Shown in pieces: positions 53,080 to 62,072 of a stretch of 64,000 bases of DNA. The DNA comes from JBFWWP01 sp050246115 (GTDB lineage Bacteria > Planctomycetota > UBA8108 > UBA1146 > JAJFFE01). The notes under the pieces are model-generated. The model worked only from the letters and a program-made list of their open reading frames with translations. It had not been told where the DNA came from and did not search any database. The stretch spans positions 1 through 64,000 of the forward strand of contig JBFWWP010000016.1 of NCBI GenBank assembly GCA_050246115.1. Direction: 5' to 3'. Positions within the stretch are counted from its first letter, which is position 1. Each line of letters starts with the position of its first letter. Both the position numbers and the translations under genes were made by a program.

Positions 53080-55479
53080 GTGAGCGGTTTCTCATGGGCC
53101 TATTCCAGCGCGGCTAACTCTGCGATCTTCCTCAATGCCATTCAACCCAATGCGGCACTCGTGAACACAGCCCTCGGCAACGCCAATCCGGCGTTCCCCG
53201 CTCTCCCGGGCGGGGCCTGGAGTGCGCTTCAGGGTTGTACGTTCAACGGCTGCGTCGTTGTGCCGATCGCTGGCGTGGTGCAGGGAGTGCCAGGCACGCC
53301 GATCGGCGAGATCACTGCGACCTCGGCCGGCGCTGGAATCCAAGGGGAGTTCGTTCTCGATCCCGTCCGCCGGTTTCTCGACGACTGGTACGACTTCCGT
53401 TGGATCAACGTCGTCACCTCATACCTGGTGAACGGCGCTCCCGTCGACGCGGACATGGACGGCAACCCGGACGACCCCGTAGTGGGTGAGCTCCCGGCGA
53501 TTGACCCACAGGTGGGTCAGAACGTTCCCGGTGCGCTCCCCGGCGGTGTGGGCGATGGGCAGCCATTTTACTTCAACACTTTGAACTGGGTTCTCAACAT
53601 CCCGCCGGGGATCCACAACGAGGGAGTCGGATCGACCTTCGTAGACGCCCGCTTCGACAATCCCGGGCCGGGAAACACCAGCATCCTTCAGTTCGAAACC
53701 TACTTGGTTGCCCAGAATCTAACAGACCCCGCTGGCTGGCCCCCGAACCAGTTCTGCGTGCTGGGTGGTTTCTCGTGGCGGTACCAAAGTGCGACGAACT
53801 CTGTGCTCTTGGGAGGGCCGCTCGCTGCGAATGCGGCGCTGATCAACGCAGCCCTCGCGAACGCGAACCCGCCGTTTGCCGGAGGACCCTGGGCCGCCAT
53901 CGCGGCGTGCGCCTTCAACGCCTGCACTCCCATCGGCCCAGACCTCTCGGAGTCGCAGTTCCGACGTGGCGACAGCAACGGCGACAGCGTCGTCGACCTG
54001 TCCGACGTGATTGAGATCATCGATCAGCTGTTCCCGTCGAGTCCACCCTCTCCGCCTAAGTGCGCCGACGCGTACGACGCGAACGACGATGGCGCGATCA
54101 ACCTGGCCGATGCGCTGTCGCTTCTGAGCTATCTGTTCGCGGGTGGGGCAGCCCCACCGGAACCGTTTCGCAGTTGGGAGGGGGATCCCACCTCGGACAC
54201 CCTCGGTTGCAAGTCGGAGATTCAGGTGCCACCGATCATCGACGCCGTCGTCTACTTGACCAACGACTTCACCTGGCGCCTGGTCGGGCAGACCCGCGTG
54301 GTAGCTGGGGGCACGCTGGTGATCGAACCAGGCACCACCATTGTGGGCGACTCCGCGACCAGCGCTCATCTCATCGTGGAGCGTGACGGCACCTTGATCG
54401 CAGAAGGTTTGCCCACGGCGCCGATCGTGTTCACCAGCCAGAACCCCGTTGGGCTTCGCGCGCCGGGAGATTGGGGGGGAGTCGTGATCCTGGGGCGGGC
54501 TGTCAACAACACGGTGACCGGCGAGAATCTCACCGAAGGGGTCATTCCTCCTGCGATCTGGGGAGATCTCCCCGCTCAGCAGGATCCGACGTATGGATTT
54601 GGTAGCCTGCGCTATGTGCGGATCGAATGGTGCGGCAGCGTCCTGAGCCCAAACGTCGGGCTCCCGGCCCTCGGGTTGTACGCGACTGGCAGCAGCAGTG
54701 TTGTCGAGAGCGTACAACTCAAGTCGTCCGCAGGTGATGGCCTGGAGGTCTTCGGAGGTGCCACCAATGTTCGGCGACTCCTGTGCTCGGGTGTCCTCGA
54801 TGACGCCCTCGACTTCTCCTTCGGTTATCGGGGCAAGCTGCAGTTCGTGGTGGCTCACTCTTTCGAGCCGGGCGACCGCGCCTTCGAGGTCGACAACCAC
54901 GAGTTCGATTTCGGCCTCAGCCCCGCGACTCGATTCCTCGCCAGTAACCTCACGTTGCTCTCGCCATTGAACAACGACACCGCAATCCAGCTTCGGCGAG
55001 GCGGTGGAGGCGGAGTGTTCAACAGCCTCGTCCAGGGCTGGGACGACGCCGGTCTAGACATCGACGACTTCGCATCGACCCAGAACCACGTTCCGGGTGT
55101 CGAGACCTTCGTGCAGACCACGACCTTCTCGATGAACTTCGAGGACTGCGAGCTGGGCGACGTGGAGACCCCGTCGGCGGGCTTCCTCTACTCGAGTTGC
55201 GAGATCCTCTCCGATATCGGGAACCTCTTGGGACTCACCGACCCGTTGCTGCAAGACTCAACGACCCTCGGTGGACTTCCGGGCGACCCCATCCTCATCA
55301 CTCAGCGTCCCAACTACCGCCCAACTCCAGCCGCAGAGGGCGGAGCCACCCCGACGGCGATCGATCCTCCCGGTGTCGATCCCTTCTTCGAAGTCGCACC
55401 CTACCGCGGCGCAGTTCCTCCCGCATCCGCGGGCCCGGACTGGACGGACGCGCCCTGGGTGAGCTTCTGGTTGAACTGA
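53080..55479 (+). CDS. Secreted repeat protein, C-terminal part after the in-frame TAG
   Basis: The open frame continues in phase with the preceding part; a GTG at 53080 is the first start-like codon but has no ribosome binding site. It contains the end of repeat 2, a full third repeat (FLDDWYDFRWINVVTSYLVN), an internal dockerin-like cassette (FRRGDSNGDSVVDLSD; DANDDGAINLAD; EGDPTSDTLGC) and a C-terminal beta-helix-like region. That region (VVAGGTLVIEPGTTIVGDSA, LIAEGLPTAPIVFTSQNP, DWGGVVILGRAVNN, FGSLRYVRIEWCGS) resembles large exported repeat proteins of Bacteroidota, where the same phrases recur. By itself this half lacks a signal peptide, so it would not be exported unless the TAG is bypassed. 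Confidence 0.65.
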   Translation: MSGFSWAYSSAANSAIFLNAIQPNAALVNTALGNANPAFPALPGGAWSALQGCTFNGCVVVPIAGVVQGVPGTPIGEITATSAGAGIQGEFVLDPVRRFLDDWYDFRWINVVTSYLVNGAPVDADMDGNPDDPVVGELPAIDPQVGQNVPGALPGGVGDGQPFYFNTLNWVLNIPPGIHNEGVGSTFVDARFDNPGPGNTSILQFETYLVAQNLTDPAGWPPNQFCVLGGFSWRYQSATNSVLLGGPLAANAALINAALANANPPFAGGPWAAIAACAFNACTPIGPDLSESQFRRGDSNGDSVVDLSDVIEIIDQLFPSSPPSPPKCADAYDANDDGAINLADALSLLSYLFAGGAAPPEPFRSWEGDPTSDTLGCKSEIQVPPIIDAVVYLTNDFTWRLVGQTRVVAGGTLVIEPGTTIVGDSATSAHLIVERDGTLIAEGLPTAPIVFTSQNPVGLRAPGDWGGVVILGRAVNNTVTGENLTEGVIPPAIWGDLPAQQDPTYGFGSLRYVRIEWCGSVLSPNVGLPALGLYATGSSSVVESVQLKSSAGDGLEVFGGATNVRRLLCSGVLDDALDFSFGYRGKLQFVVAHSFEPGDRAFEVDNHEFDFGLSPATRFLASNLTLLSPLNNDTAIQLRRGGGGGVFNSLVQGWDDAGLDIDDFASTQNHVPGVETFVQTTTFSMNFEDCELGDVETPSAGFLYSSCEILSDIGNLLGLTDPLLQDSTTLGGLPGDPILITQRPNYRPTPAAEGGATPTAIDPPGVDPFFEVAPYRGAVPPASAGPDWTDAPWVSFWLN

Positions 55480-55495
55480 CTCCTCTGACGTGAAT

Positions 55496-55538
55496 CTAGG
55501 CCTGAAGCAAGCGCGGCATGCGTTTGTTTCAGGCCTAG
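55496..55538. terminator. Perfect 11-bp hairpin between convergent genes
   Basis: CTAGGCCTGAA (55496-55506) pairs with TTCAGGCCTAG (55528-55538) around a 21-base loop. It follows the rightward repeat-protein gene (ends 55479) by 16 bases, and the stop codon of the leftward sigma-fusion gene (TAG, 55535-55537) is part of the stem. It probably serves as a shared terminator; no long T-tract is present. Confidence 0.65.
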
Positions 55539-58276
55539 TGATCGAGCCGGCCCGCGTCTTCACGGTCGTCACGCAGGTCGACGACGAGGTGATGCCCGTC
55601 GACGCGCAGGTCGAGACCGTGGCGCGCGAGGGCTGCGGCGAGCAGAGGGCCGATCGGAGCGACGTGCGGCGTGGCTTCGCTGCGATCGATGGCGGTTCGG
55701 ACGGCGGGGGAGTCGGCGGTGGCGATCCGGCCGTGCGTGAACTCGGCAAGCCAGTCGATCAGAGCCCGAAGGGGTGTCTTCGCGATGATCGACACCTCGG
55801 TCTGCGGCAGCCACGACGAGAACTCGGGCTCGGACTTGTCCACGACGGCCGGTTCCAGATCGACGTGAAGTGTCCCCGTTGCGAGCGGCAGTTGGAGGTC
55901 GCGTAGGCGCTTGGTCGTGCAGCCGGGCGCGCCGACGGCGAGCTCGTAGCGGCCGGGCGGTGTGTGCAGCACGATCGGCTTCGCACCCGAAAATCCCATC
56001 GAAGCGACGCGAACGTGACCCGTGGTGGTCCAAAGCGTCACGGTTCTGAAGTCGGGCGTCGACCCATTCACGCGGGCTTCGATCTGCAGGTCGGCGACCT
56101 CCGTGTCCAGTTGGAGCGAAACGGTGAGGTCGTCCTGCTCGCCCAGCGTCACGTTCTCGAAGTGGACGGCCCACGGTGTCCACGGACTCGTGTTCGCGAA
56201 CACCACGAGCAAGTAGCGTCCCGGCAGGAGGTGTCGCAGTTCGAACCGGCCGGCCGGGTCCACGCAGGTCTCTTGCCAGTTCTCGACGCTCGCGGGGAGT
56301 GGATCCAAGTACGCCGCCCGAACGAGTTCGCCGTGCGGGTCCTGGATCTGGCCCCGAATGCTGAGTTCGCGCGGAAGCGTCAGGGTCGCGAAGTTGTCCT
56401 CGCCAGCGATCACGGCAATCTCGGCTCGGCACACGGGCAGAGCTGCAGGGTGGACGGACACCGTGTACGTGCCCGGCGCGAGGGAGTCGAACTCGACGCG
56501 TCCGTGCGCGTCCTCATGCGCATATCGAACGAAGCGATCGAGCTGCTCGAGTCGCACCTCGGTGCCGTCTCGTAGGACATCGGGATGGTTCAATCGAACC
56601 TGAAGGCGGGCCCCGCTCTCGAGCCGAACGAACACAGGAGTTCCCGTCGAGGCGCCAACGAACGTGTCCTGAAGGCCCGCCGCCGCGACCCGAATCAGGT
56701 AACGACCTGGGGAGAGCCGGGGCAGGTCGAATACCCCGGATTCGTCCGTCGTTGCGACCCGGTCTCTCGGGTCGATCGCTCGGGCTGGCTCCTGAGCGAG
56801 TATCTCGACCTTGGCGCCGACGACCAAACCCCCGCCGAGGCGGGTCACCGTTCCCGACAGGCTGACCGTCTCTTCCAGGCGCACGTCGACTCGCGGGGAC
56901 TCGGTTTGCTGCGTGTCGATCGGCGGGGTCACCTCGCGCAGATAGCTTTCGTGTAGCACTTCGATGCGGAGAGCCGGTGGGTTGGAGTCGATGTTCTCGA
57001 AGCTGCGCTCGGCGGAGATTCCCGGAGCCGCACCCGAGGTTGTCGCGTCGGGCCCGGTGCTGCGCCGTCGCACGATCGCACCGGTGGCGGGAGGAACCGG
57101 GGACGTCTCGGCCGGGGTCGAGGAGCGGATGCGTCGACCACTCGACACTCGCGCAGAGTCATCGTCTCGCGACCGGGCTCGGCTCGCGAAGGCGTAGTCT
57201 CCGCGCTCGTCGGTACGAGTGGCATCGATCGAGCTGCCGGTTGCATTGAGCAGTCGGACCTCGGCTCCGGCGACTCGATTCCCGCGAGTGTCGGTCACTC
57301 GGCCATGGATTCCGATCGGCGTGGGTGGAGTTTCGGCCGCCCGAGGGGGCGCTGTGGCCGGGGGCGGCGGCGCGGTCTCTGCCGCTCGCGAGAGCGCCTG
57401 CTCGCGAGGCGCGACCGGGGAACTGACCCCAGCGGTGTCCCGATCTGCGGTCACCCATGCCGATGTGGGGGCAACGGGATCGGTGACACGCTCTCGCCAG
57501 TGCGTGAGCGCAACGATGCCGAGCACGGCGACGCCAGCCACCCCGAGCGATACCCGAATCGCACGGTGCAGCCGGGGCGCACTGTGCCGTCGAATCGCAC
57601 GGTGCAGCCGGGGCGCGCTCGTCGTTCCGGGGGCGAGCACACTCGGGTCAGGCGCAACGCTACCCCAATCCGCGAGGCAGCGCGCGAGCAACCGAGGGGC
57701 AAGGGTGGCGGGCACTGGGATCGGTGCGAGCGAGGTCAGCAGTGGCTCGATCGCGGGCAGCACTCCAAGAGCCGTGCCGCCGCCGAGGGCTTCGCGCAAT
57801 CGTGCCTTCGCCGTCGAGATGCGCTTCGCGACCGTTCCATCGGGGCAGTCCAGTGCCAGGCCGATCTCGCGGTACTTGAGTCCTTCGTCGTAGTGGAGAA
57901 GCAGCGGTACCCGAAGCGTTTCGGGTAGCTCGTGGATGGCTCTCGACAGGGCTTCGGTGTCCACGTTCTTCGCCTCCTGCGTGGGACGAGCCGCGGCCTG
58001 CAGCGCCTCTCGGAGGCGTCGGTTCGCGGCGCCGCGAATGTGGTTCTTCGCGGCGTTCAAGGTTACTCGCACGAGCCACGCCGGGAGGCACGCCGTTCGA
58101 GATGCCTCGCGCGCCGACAGCATCACGCGAAGGAACACCTCTTGGGTGACGTCTTCCGCATCCGCCTGGTTGCGCACCATGCGAAATGCGACCCGATAGA
58201 CGAGTCCGTGGTGCTCACGGATCGCTTCCTCGACGAAGGAACGATCACCCACGGTGGTGGCGGACGCTCGGGGCAT
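55535..58276 (-). CDS. Membrane-anchored ECF sigma factor with carboxypeptidase-regulatory-like tail (second copy)
   Basis: The protein has 913 residues from the ATG at 58276 (GAGGA seven bases before); a GTG at 58321 is possible. Region 2 of sigma-70: LVYRVAFRMVRNQADAEDVT followed by QEVFLRVMLSA. Region 4: HELPETLRVPLLLHYDEGLK then YREIGLALDCPDGTVAKRIS. A membrane span (VSLGVAGVAVLGIVALTHW) lies near residues 242-258. Just before it is a 12-residue duplication (SAPRLHRAIRRH). The tail holds several carboxypeptidase-D-regulatory-like units (GRVTDTRGNRVAGAEVRLLN; GTVTRLGGGLVVGAKVEILA; GRYLIRVAAAGLQD) and near the end ISIIAKTPL-type text resembling a secretin/TonB short domain. Domain order equals that of 672-3530. 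Confidence 0.87.
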   Translation of the reverse strand: MPRASATTVGDRSFVEEAIREHHGLVYRVAFRMVRNQADAEDVTQEVFLRVMLSAREASRTACLPAWLVRVTLNAAKNHIRGAANRRLREALQAAARPTQEAKNVDTEALSRAIHELPETLRVPLLLHYDEGLKYREIGLALDCPDGTVAKRISTAKARLREALGGGTALGVLPAIEPLLTSLAPIPVPATLAPRLLARCLADWGSVAPDPSVLAPGTTSAPRLHRAIRRHSAPRLHRAIRVSLGVAGVAVLGIVALTHWRERVTDPVAPTSAWVTADRDTAGVSSPVAPREQALSRAAETAPPPPATAPPRAAETPPTPIGIHGRVTDTRGNRVAGAEVRLLNATGSSIDATRTDERGDYAFASRARSRDDDSARVSSGRRIRSSTPAETSPVPPATGAIVRRRSTGPDATTSGAAPGISAERSFENIDSNPPALRIEVLHESYLREVTPPIDTQQTESPRVDVRLEETVSLSGTVTRLGGGLVVGAKVEILAQEPARAIDPRDRVATTDESGVFDLPRLSPGRYLIRVAAAGLQDTFVGASTGTPVFVRLESGARLQVRLNHPDVLRDGTEVRLEQLDRFVRYAHEDAHGRVEFDSLAPGTYTVSVHPAALPVCRAEIAVIAGEDNFATLTLPRELSIRGQIQDPHGELVRAAYLDPLPASVENWQETCVDPAGRFELRHLLPGRYLLVVFANTSPWTPWAVHFENVTLGEQDDLTVSLQLDTEVADLQIEARVNGSTPDFRTVTLWTTTGHVRVASMGFSGAKPIVLHTPPGRYELAVGAPGCTTKRLRDLQLPLATGTLHVDLEPAVVDKSEPEFSSWLPQTEVSIIAKTPLRALIDWLAEFTHGRIATADSPAVRTAIDRSEATPHVAPIGPLLAAALARHGLDLRVDGHHLVVDLRDDREDAGRLDH
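57555..57620. repeat. 36-bp in-frame tandem duplication within the sigma-fusion gene
   Basis: CGAATCGCACGGTGCAGCCG begins at 57555 and again at 57591, a period of exactly 36 bases, so 12 residues are duplicated without a frameshift. It lies in the juxtamembrane, positively charged part of the protein. The copies are almost identical, suggesting a recent event or a repeat that varies in number. Confidence 0.7.
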
Positions 58277-58387
58277 CGGTGTCCTCGGCTCACTCGGCCA
58301 GGCGGGTACTTGCGGGTCCACCTACGAACGTGTGCGTACTGAGACGTTGGAGTAATGGACGTTGGGACCATGGACGCTCGATACCGG

Positions 58388-58419
58388 GCGTGGGGCCCGC
58401 GCGACGGCGAGCCCCACGC
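58388..58419 (-). terminator. Hairpin after the small exported-protein gene
   Basis: GCGTGGGGC (58388-58396) pairs perfectly with GCCCCACGC (58411-58419) around a 14-base loop. On the minus strand it follows the stop at 58432 by 12 bases and precedes the sigma-fusion gene by ~110 bases. No T-tract follows, so termination strength is uncertain. Confidence 0.5.
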
Positions 58420-58431
58420 GCGCTTTCGCGG

Positions 58432-59016
58432 CTACTGTCCCGGCGACCGACGACGAATGACCGCCCCCGCGGGCGGACCCGCGGCCTCGATTTCCTTGCC
58501 GGTCTCGATCATACGAGTCGCGCGGTCGATTTGCTCGGCTGCCTTCTCGAGGGCCAGGAGCACCGCGGGGACGAGGTTCTCGGACGGCGCCCCGGCCTTC
58601 ACGCGCTCGAGGCCGGCGGTGAGTTCGGCCACGCGATCGCCGATGTCCAACGTGGTGAGCGGATAGAGCTCAGCTTCGGTGAGTGCGCCGAGCACGGAAT
58701 CGATGCGGCCGATGAGTTTCTCGTTCGCGCTCTTGCTCGAGCGGACCTTGAGGAGCGCGTAGACCACCTCGACGTTCGAACCCGCGGCGGCCCGCTCGAC
58801 GAGTTGGGTGCGCGCGGTCGTCCACTCGTTGTCCTCTCCCAACTGGAAGACGAGCGGGAACGCGCTCGCGCCGCCCTCACCGAGAATGACCGTTCCACCG
58901 GGCGCCGTCTGCTTCGGCAAACCGATCACCGCCTCTTGGCCGTGGCTCTGTCCAGCCATACACCAAAGTCCGGCGCCACCCACTACGACTGCTGCGGTCG
59001 CGATCCAACGGTACAT
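58432..59016 (-). CDS. Small exported helical protein of unknown function
   Basis: The protein has 194 residues from the ATG at 59016, after AAGGAGA. An N-terminal signal or anchor (IATAAVVVGGAGLWCMAGQS) is followed by a short beta-type part (APGGTVILGEGGASAFPLVF). A helical remainder follows (WTTARTQLVERAAAGSNVEV; NEKLIGRIDSVLGALTEAEL; LVPAVLLALEKAAEQIDRAT). An open frame to 59340 exists upstream but has no protein-like pattern. It lies between the kinase-FGE gene and the sigma-fusion gene on the same strand and may be co-transcribed with the latter, making it a candidate accessory to that system. No known family recognised. Confidence 0.65.
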   Translation of the reverse strand: MYRWIATAAVVVGGAGLWCMAGQSHGQEAVIGLPKQTAPGGTVILGEGGASAFPLVFQLGEDNEWTTARTQLVERAAAGSNVEVVYALLKVRSSKSANEKLIGRIDSVLGALTEAELYPLTTLDIGDRVAELTAGLERVKAGAPSENLVPAVLLALEKAAEQIDRATRMIETGKEIEAAGPPAGAVIRRRSPGQ

Positions 59017-59318
59017 GCGTGCTCTCCTTCGTCCAGCCGGTCGATCCCCTCCATCGAAGATCGAACCGGTCAACGGCTCCTCGGACGCGGGTCTTGATCC
59101 ACGCCGAAGACACCGTGCACGGCGAGTTTCTTCCCAGACGCTCTCACGTTCCGCCGAAGTCGAGAATCGGGGAAGCCTTGCGCATGCTTCCGAGCTCCCG
59201 GACGGGGACTGGCCGACAAGCTGCGCGGCCGACGCCGCAGTCGGACCGCACGGTAGTGGGGTCGGTCGTTCCAGGAGCAGTCGAGCCGGCACCCGCGGCG
59301 CGGCGGGGCCGGCGTCCG
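59017..59318. other. Intergenic region, 302 bp
   Basis: Between the kinase-FGE gene and the small exported-protein gene, both leftward. It should contain the promoter of the latter. Nothing else was recognised. Confidence 0.4.
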
Positions 59319-62072
59319 TCAGCGGCGTTGCAGCGGGCAAGCTGGCCGGACCCCGAGGCGGTTGACGACGGCGCCCGGGGTGTCGCTCGATCGGTGCGCG
59401 GTGCGGGCGTTGATCGGCGGGCTGTAGAAGCTACCGCCCCGATTCACGCGCGCCTTCTGTTCGTCCGCGGGCACCATGCGCTCGCCGTTGCCGGGCGCCG
59501 TCGGGAAGGTGAACGGGGCGTACCAGTCCGCGCACCACTCCCAGACGTTGCCGAGGACTTCGTGGAGACCGAAGGGATTCGGGGGATAGGAGCCAACCGG
59601 CGCGTGCGCGATGTAGCCGTCGCGAACTTCGGTGTGGTCGACGATCAGGCGCCCTTCGGCTTGCGCTTCGGCCCACTCTCGGTCACGCAGGTTGGCGCAG
59701 TCGCGCAGCTCATCCTCGAGATCTCCCGGCCACGCGAGGGTCGTCGTGTTCGCGCGGGCGGCGTACTCCCACTGCGCCTCGGTAGGGAGCTCGAGCGCCA
59801 GCCTTCGCAGGGCCCGCACCGCGTCGGTGTGACTGATTTGCTCGACCGGGTTGACCAGAGTGTGCTCGCGGCCCGCGCTACGGGCATGACGCTCGGGCGA
59901 GAACTGACTCGGGTTCGAACCCATGATTCGCAGCCACTGTCCTTGCGTCATCTCGTACTTCGAAAGGAAGAAGGGGTCGAGCGCGACTGCATGGGGCGGC
60001 TGCTCATCCGGTCGCGCCGCCGGATCCGATGGATGCCCGCCACCGGACTCGGTCGCGCCCTCGCGCTGGGCACCCATGATGAATGCTCCGCCGGCTGGCG
60101 CTGGTACCAAGACCAGTACCAGCCCGGTCTCGGCGGTCATCCGCCAGCGGCTCGGGCTGCGAACGTCGGTCGCGGGTTCGGGTTCCAGTCCGCTTTGCAC
60201 GTGCCAGAACTCCCACAGTCCGGACTGTGGATCCTTACTCAGGGGCAGCAGGCCGAGCTGCGGCTCGAGTCGCAGTCCTTGGTAAATCGGAGTAACAGCG
60301 ATGTCGTGGATCGCAGCGCTCCAGCGCTCCGCGGCTGCCGGTCCCGTGATGGTTCGTGACTCAACTTCGCGCGCAAAGCGGAGGCGGGCCTCCATGGTCG
60401 GAATCGGTCCGCGATACGCATCGCGGTCGGCAAGCCCATCGAGGCCGGCGATGAGTTCCCCGAGCACCTCACGCTCCCAAGCCAGACCCTCGCTCGCGTC
60501 GACGCCCGTCGCCAAGTCGCTGGCGGTGTGCGCGGCACGATCGGGGGCGATTCGCTGCCAGCGTTGGCGGTGGAGGGGGCCGCGCGCGATGAGGTCGTTC
60601 GCGCGCGCCAGCCAACGCTCGAACTCCGCAGCGCGGTCCGGGGTGGGGGGCCAGAGCGCTTCGTTCTCAGCGACCAGTGCGCGCACTACGCGCACGTCGG
60701 CGAGTCGACGGATCTCAGCCGCAGTCACGTGCTCATAGACGCCGAAGGCGATTGCCGAGGCGCTGATCACCAACGCCAAGAGCAACAGCGTGGCCGCCGT
60801 GGCGCGGTTCCGCCGCACCCACTTCTGAAGCTCCGCCCAGGCCCCGGTGCGGTGCGCTTGCACGACGCGCATCTCCAGGAACGCGCGCAGGTCCGCAGCC
60901 ATGTCGACCATGGTGCAGTAGCGAGCGTCGGGGGGGCGCGCCATGGCGCGCTCGCAGATCGACAGCAGTTCCGGCGGCGTGTCGGGCGCCAAGCTCTCGA
61001 GGCGCGGCGGAGGGCCGGCGCGCACGCGGGCGACCACCGCCGCCGCGGTGACTTCCTCGCCGGGTTGGGTGTAGGGCGGCCGTCGTGCGAACAGCGTGTA
61101 GAGCACCGCTCCCATGGCGTACACATCGGTGCGGGCATCCAGCCGCTCCAACTCGCCCGCGGCTTGCTCCGGCGACATGAAGGCGGGCGTGCCGAGCACG
61201 GTCCCGTCGCGGGTTCGTTGGAAGTCGCTGGCCGCGTCCGGTGGCACCTCGATCGGGGGGTCGGGCGTCACGGCTTCGACGCCGACACCGTTCATTCGCG
61301 CCAGCCCCCAGTCCATCACGTAGGTTTCGCCGAAGGCGCCGACCATGATGTTCGCTGGCTTGAGATCGCGGTGCACGACCCCGCGGGAATGCGCGTAGCT
61401 CACGGCCTCGCACGCTCGTTGGATCACGCCGAGGGCCCGCGTGCGACTCCACTCTGGGTCCGCAGTCCAGACCTTCTCGAACACCGCTTGCAGATCGCTG
61501 CCGCGCACGAGTGGCATCGTGAAGTAGAGCCGGCCATCTTCGCGCACGCCCAGTTCGTGGATGGGTACGACGCCGGGATGCTCGAGACGGCTCGTCACCT
61601 CGGCCTCGTCGATGAAACGCTGCATCCACCGGGCCCGGACACCGGCCTCTTCCGCGGTCCGAATCGACTTCATGGCTAGGGTGCGACGGAGGTTTCGGTC
61701 CCACACCTCGATGATCGCTCCCATCCCACCGTGAGCGATCTCGCGTTGCTCGACGTACCGCGTGCCCGGCACCACTTGCCCCCGGAGTTCTTCCAAGCGC
61801 GCCGACACGTCGTTCGCCGCCGGCTCGTCCTCGCGCACCCAGGTGGCGTAGTGCCGCGCCAGCAGGCCCTCCCAGAACGCCTTCGGAAGTGGGGCGCCGT
61901 CACCATCGAGCGCGCGTTCGAGCTCGGGGTGCTGACGACAGAAGTCGCGGAAGTCGACGGATACTTCCCGCGCCTGGCGCAGGTATGCCGATAGGGCCGC
62001 CTCCGCCGCCGACAGTTCCGCGTCGCGGGTTTCGCGGGGGTCATCCTCGTCGGGCTCGGTCCTCGGACTCAC
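59319..62072 (-). CDS. Transmembrane Ser/Thr protein kinase fused to a formylglycine-enzyme-like (SUMF1) domain
   Basis: The protein has 917 residues from a GTG preceded by AGGGAGA. Kinase domain at ~105-400: glycine loop AHGGMG (113-118), lysine K135 (TLAMKSI), catalytic loop GVVHRDLKPANIMV (Asp236), metal motif DWG instead of DFG (254-256), then GTPAFMSPEQ. A membrane span (ATAATLLLLALVISASAIAF) lies near 435-455. The C-terminal ~260 residues match the FGE-sulfatase/SUMF1 fold: PAGGAFIMGAQ, LSKYEMTQGQWLRIMGSNPS, LPTEAQWEYAARA, NVWEWCADWY, RVNRGGSFYSPPINAR. Such domains are often ligand-binding in planctomycete kinases rather than sulfatase-activating. The kinase faces the cytoplasm and the FGE-like part the outside. 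Confidence 0.92.
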   Translation of the reverse strand: MSPRTEPDEDDPRETRDAELSAAEAALSAYLRQAREVSVDFRDFCRQHPELERALDGDGAPLPKAFWEGLLARHYATWVREDEPAANDVSARLEELRGQVVPGTRYVEQREIAHGGMGAIIEVWDRNLRRTLAMKSIRTAEEAGVRARWMQRFIDEAEVTSRLEHPGVVPIHELGVREDGRLYFTMPLVRGSDLQAVFEKVWTADPEWSRTRALGVIQRACEAVSYAHSRGVVHRDLKPANIMVGAFGETYVMDWGLARMNGVGVEAVTPDPPIEVPPDAASDFQRTRDGTVLGTPAFMSPEQAAGELERLDARTDVYAMGAVLYTLFARRPPYTQPGEEVTAAAVVARVRAGPPPRLESLAPDTPPELLSICERAMARPPDARYCTMVDMAADLRAFLEMRVVQAHRTGAWAELQKWVRRNRATAATLLLLALVISASAIAFGVYEHVTAAEIRRLADVRVVRALVAENEALWPPTPDRAAEFERWLARANDLIARGPLHRQRWQRIAPDRAAHTASDLATGVDASEGLAWEREVLGELIAGLDGLADRDAYRGPIPTMEARLRFAREVESRTITGPAAAERWSAAIHDIAVTPIYQGLRLEPQLGLLPLSKDPQSGLWEFWHVQSGLEPEPATDVRSPSRWRMTAETGLVLVLVPAPAGGAFIMGAQREGATESGGGHPSDPAARPDEQPPHAVALDPFFLSKYEMTQGQWLRIMGSNPSQFSPERHARSAGREHTLVNPVEQISHTDAVRALRRLALELPTEAQWEYAARANTTTLAWPGDLEDELRDCANLRDREWAEAQAEGRLIVDHTEVRDGYIAHAPVGSYPPNPFGLHEVLGNVWEWCADWYAPFTFPTAPGNGERMVPADEQKARVNRGGSFYSPPINARTAHRSSDTPGAVVNRLGVRPACPLQRR

